This document shows positions 63,148 through 64,000 of a stretch of DNA of 64,000 nucleotides, in pieces. The stretch's first letter is position 1. Each line of letters starts with the position of its first letter. The notes beneath the pieces were generated by a model. The model made no database searches, was not told the DNA's origin, and saw only the letters and a list, made by a program, of their open reading frames with translations. The translations under genes were made by a program, and so were the position numbers. The DNA is from Symbiodinium sp. CCMP2592 (taxonomy: Eukaryota; Sar; Dinophyceae; Suessiales; Symbiodiniaceae): positions 342,501 through 406,500 of the forward strand of contig CAJNDT010000147.1 of the NCBI GenBank assembly GCA_905221615.1, in the 5' to 3' direction.

Positions 63148-63201
63148 GCAGCAGTAGCAGTAGCAGTAGTAGTAGTAGTAGTAGTAGTCGTAGTCGTAGT
63201 C

Positions 63202-63233
<32 letters not shown>

Positions 63234-63447
63234 TTTTTGTCACCCACATGGCACGCCAAAGTGCAGTAGTAGTAGCAGTAGTAGCAGCAGCAGCAGTAGC
63301 AGTGGCAGTGGCAGTGGCAGTGGCAGTAGCAGTAGCAGTAGCAGTAGCAGTAGCAGTAGCAGTAGCAGCAGTAGCAGCAGTAGCGGTAGCGGTAGCGGTA
63401 GTGGTAGCGGTAGCGGTAGCGGTAGCGGTAGCAGTAGCAGTAGGAGC

Positions 63448-63514
<67 letters not shown>

Positions 63515-63523
63515 CTAGTCGTC

Positions 63524-63601
<78 letters not shown>

Positions 63602-63627
63602 ATAGTACTAGTACTAGTAGCAGTAGC

Positions 63628-63692
<65 letters not shown>
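63148..63692 (+). repeat. AGT/AGC trinucleotide array, ~545 bp
   Basis: (AGT)n with blocks of (AGC AGT)n, GGT and CGT variants; one short unrelated insert near 63230-63260. Poly-Ser, poly-Val and poly-Thr frames across it are artefacts. Confidence 0.95.
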
Positions 63693-64000
63693 ATATCACA
63701 AAGAACGCAACAACCAAATGGCAACAGTATGCCCAGCATTATTCACAGCAACTGTCATAACATTCAACATGTGAAGCAGTTGTGCGCGCAACCGCCGCTG
63801 TGTTTTTGGAATCCTACATGAACATGGCCGGCATGTAATAACACGTACTATACTGTTCTTACAGTCAGTCTATTTGTCACTGTGACTACGAACCTGTTGG
63901 CCAAAACTCGGCAACCAAGACACGGCCAGTGGCACCAGATGAGGTTGTCCGACCATAGGCGAGCAGAGCCATGCGCATGGAAATGTCGATGATGAAGGCG
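63693..64000. other. window end, no supported gene
   Basis: Unique-looking text without a recognised frame. Confidence 0.4.

Noticed and set aside
63094..63774. Long poly-Ser, poly-Val and poly-Thr frames on both strands
   Set aside because: They are translations of the AGT trinucleotide array, open in every phase without any non-repeat protein.
1..64000. tRNA, rRNA, spliced-leader RNA or organelle genes
   Set aside because: I looked for cloverleaf ends, rRNA-like blocks and the dinoflagellate spliced-leader core and saw none. A covariance-model scan would be needed to exclude diverged ones.

Overview
Origin. The window looks like nuclear DNA of a dinoflagellate, most likely a member of the Suessiales/Symbiodiniaceae. 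The reasons are: very low gene density; spliced genes with many short exons whose introns run from GT, GC or GA to AG, typically with AG|G at the acceptor; plant/dinoflagellate-type TTTAGGG motifs scattered everywhere in degenerate form; several protein families that I recall only from Symbiodinium-type genomes; and a LINE with a C-terminal RNase H. The assignment rests on recalled family resemblance and on splice style, not on a database search.

Layout. 0-2 kb is degenerate TTTAGGG-type sequence with a palindromic insertion and a few exon-like islands. 2.0-6.6 kb is a 5'-truncated LINE on the + strand, bounded by a 15-bp direct repeat. 6.6-16 kb is repeat territory: AT/ACAT microsatellite, several tandem arrays, a 54-bp hairpin satellite, a telomere-like array, a G-rich tract and a roughly 280-bp higher-order satellite built from ATTTCAATT palindromes. 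16.1-31.5 kb is the gene-rich part. Five loci, all on the - strand, could be reconstructed: a broken 'HGDGG' family gene, a GIY-YIG-like gene, a 13-exon nuclear-type protein gene with SPSKK repeats, an 'EHFSG...EQP' gene with a methyltransferase-like pattern, and a large basic/acidic nuclear-type protein gene. From 31.5 kb to the end is mostly degenerate TTTAGGG sequence dotted with short palindromic elements (at least eleven families). Inside it are an FKBP-type gene (58.7-54.8 kb, -), a class 3 lipase-like gene (61.8-60.7 kb, -), ankyrin-type exons near 44-49 kb (-) and a few unassigned exons. The window ends in a 545-bp AGT array.

How it hangs together. Almost every spliced gene I could reconstruct reads leftward, which fits the unidirectional gene arrays known from dinoflagellates. 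The most interesting structure is the population of 75-180-bp palindromic elements. Several have clear direct-repeat flanks, some sit inside introns, and at least two (61.25-61.34 kb in the lipase gene, 52.28-52.38 kb in an unknown gene) appear to be the intron itself. They are therefore candidates for introner-like elements that make introns by insertion. No protein was seen that obviously mobilises them. All exon boundaries were worked out by eye from reading-frame continuity and need transcript support.
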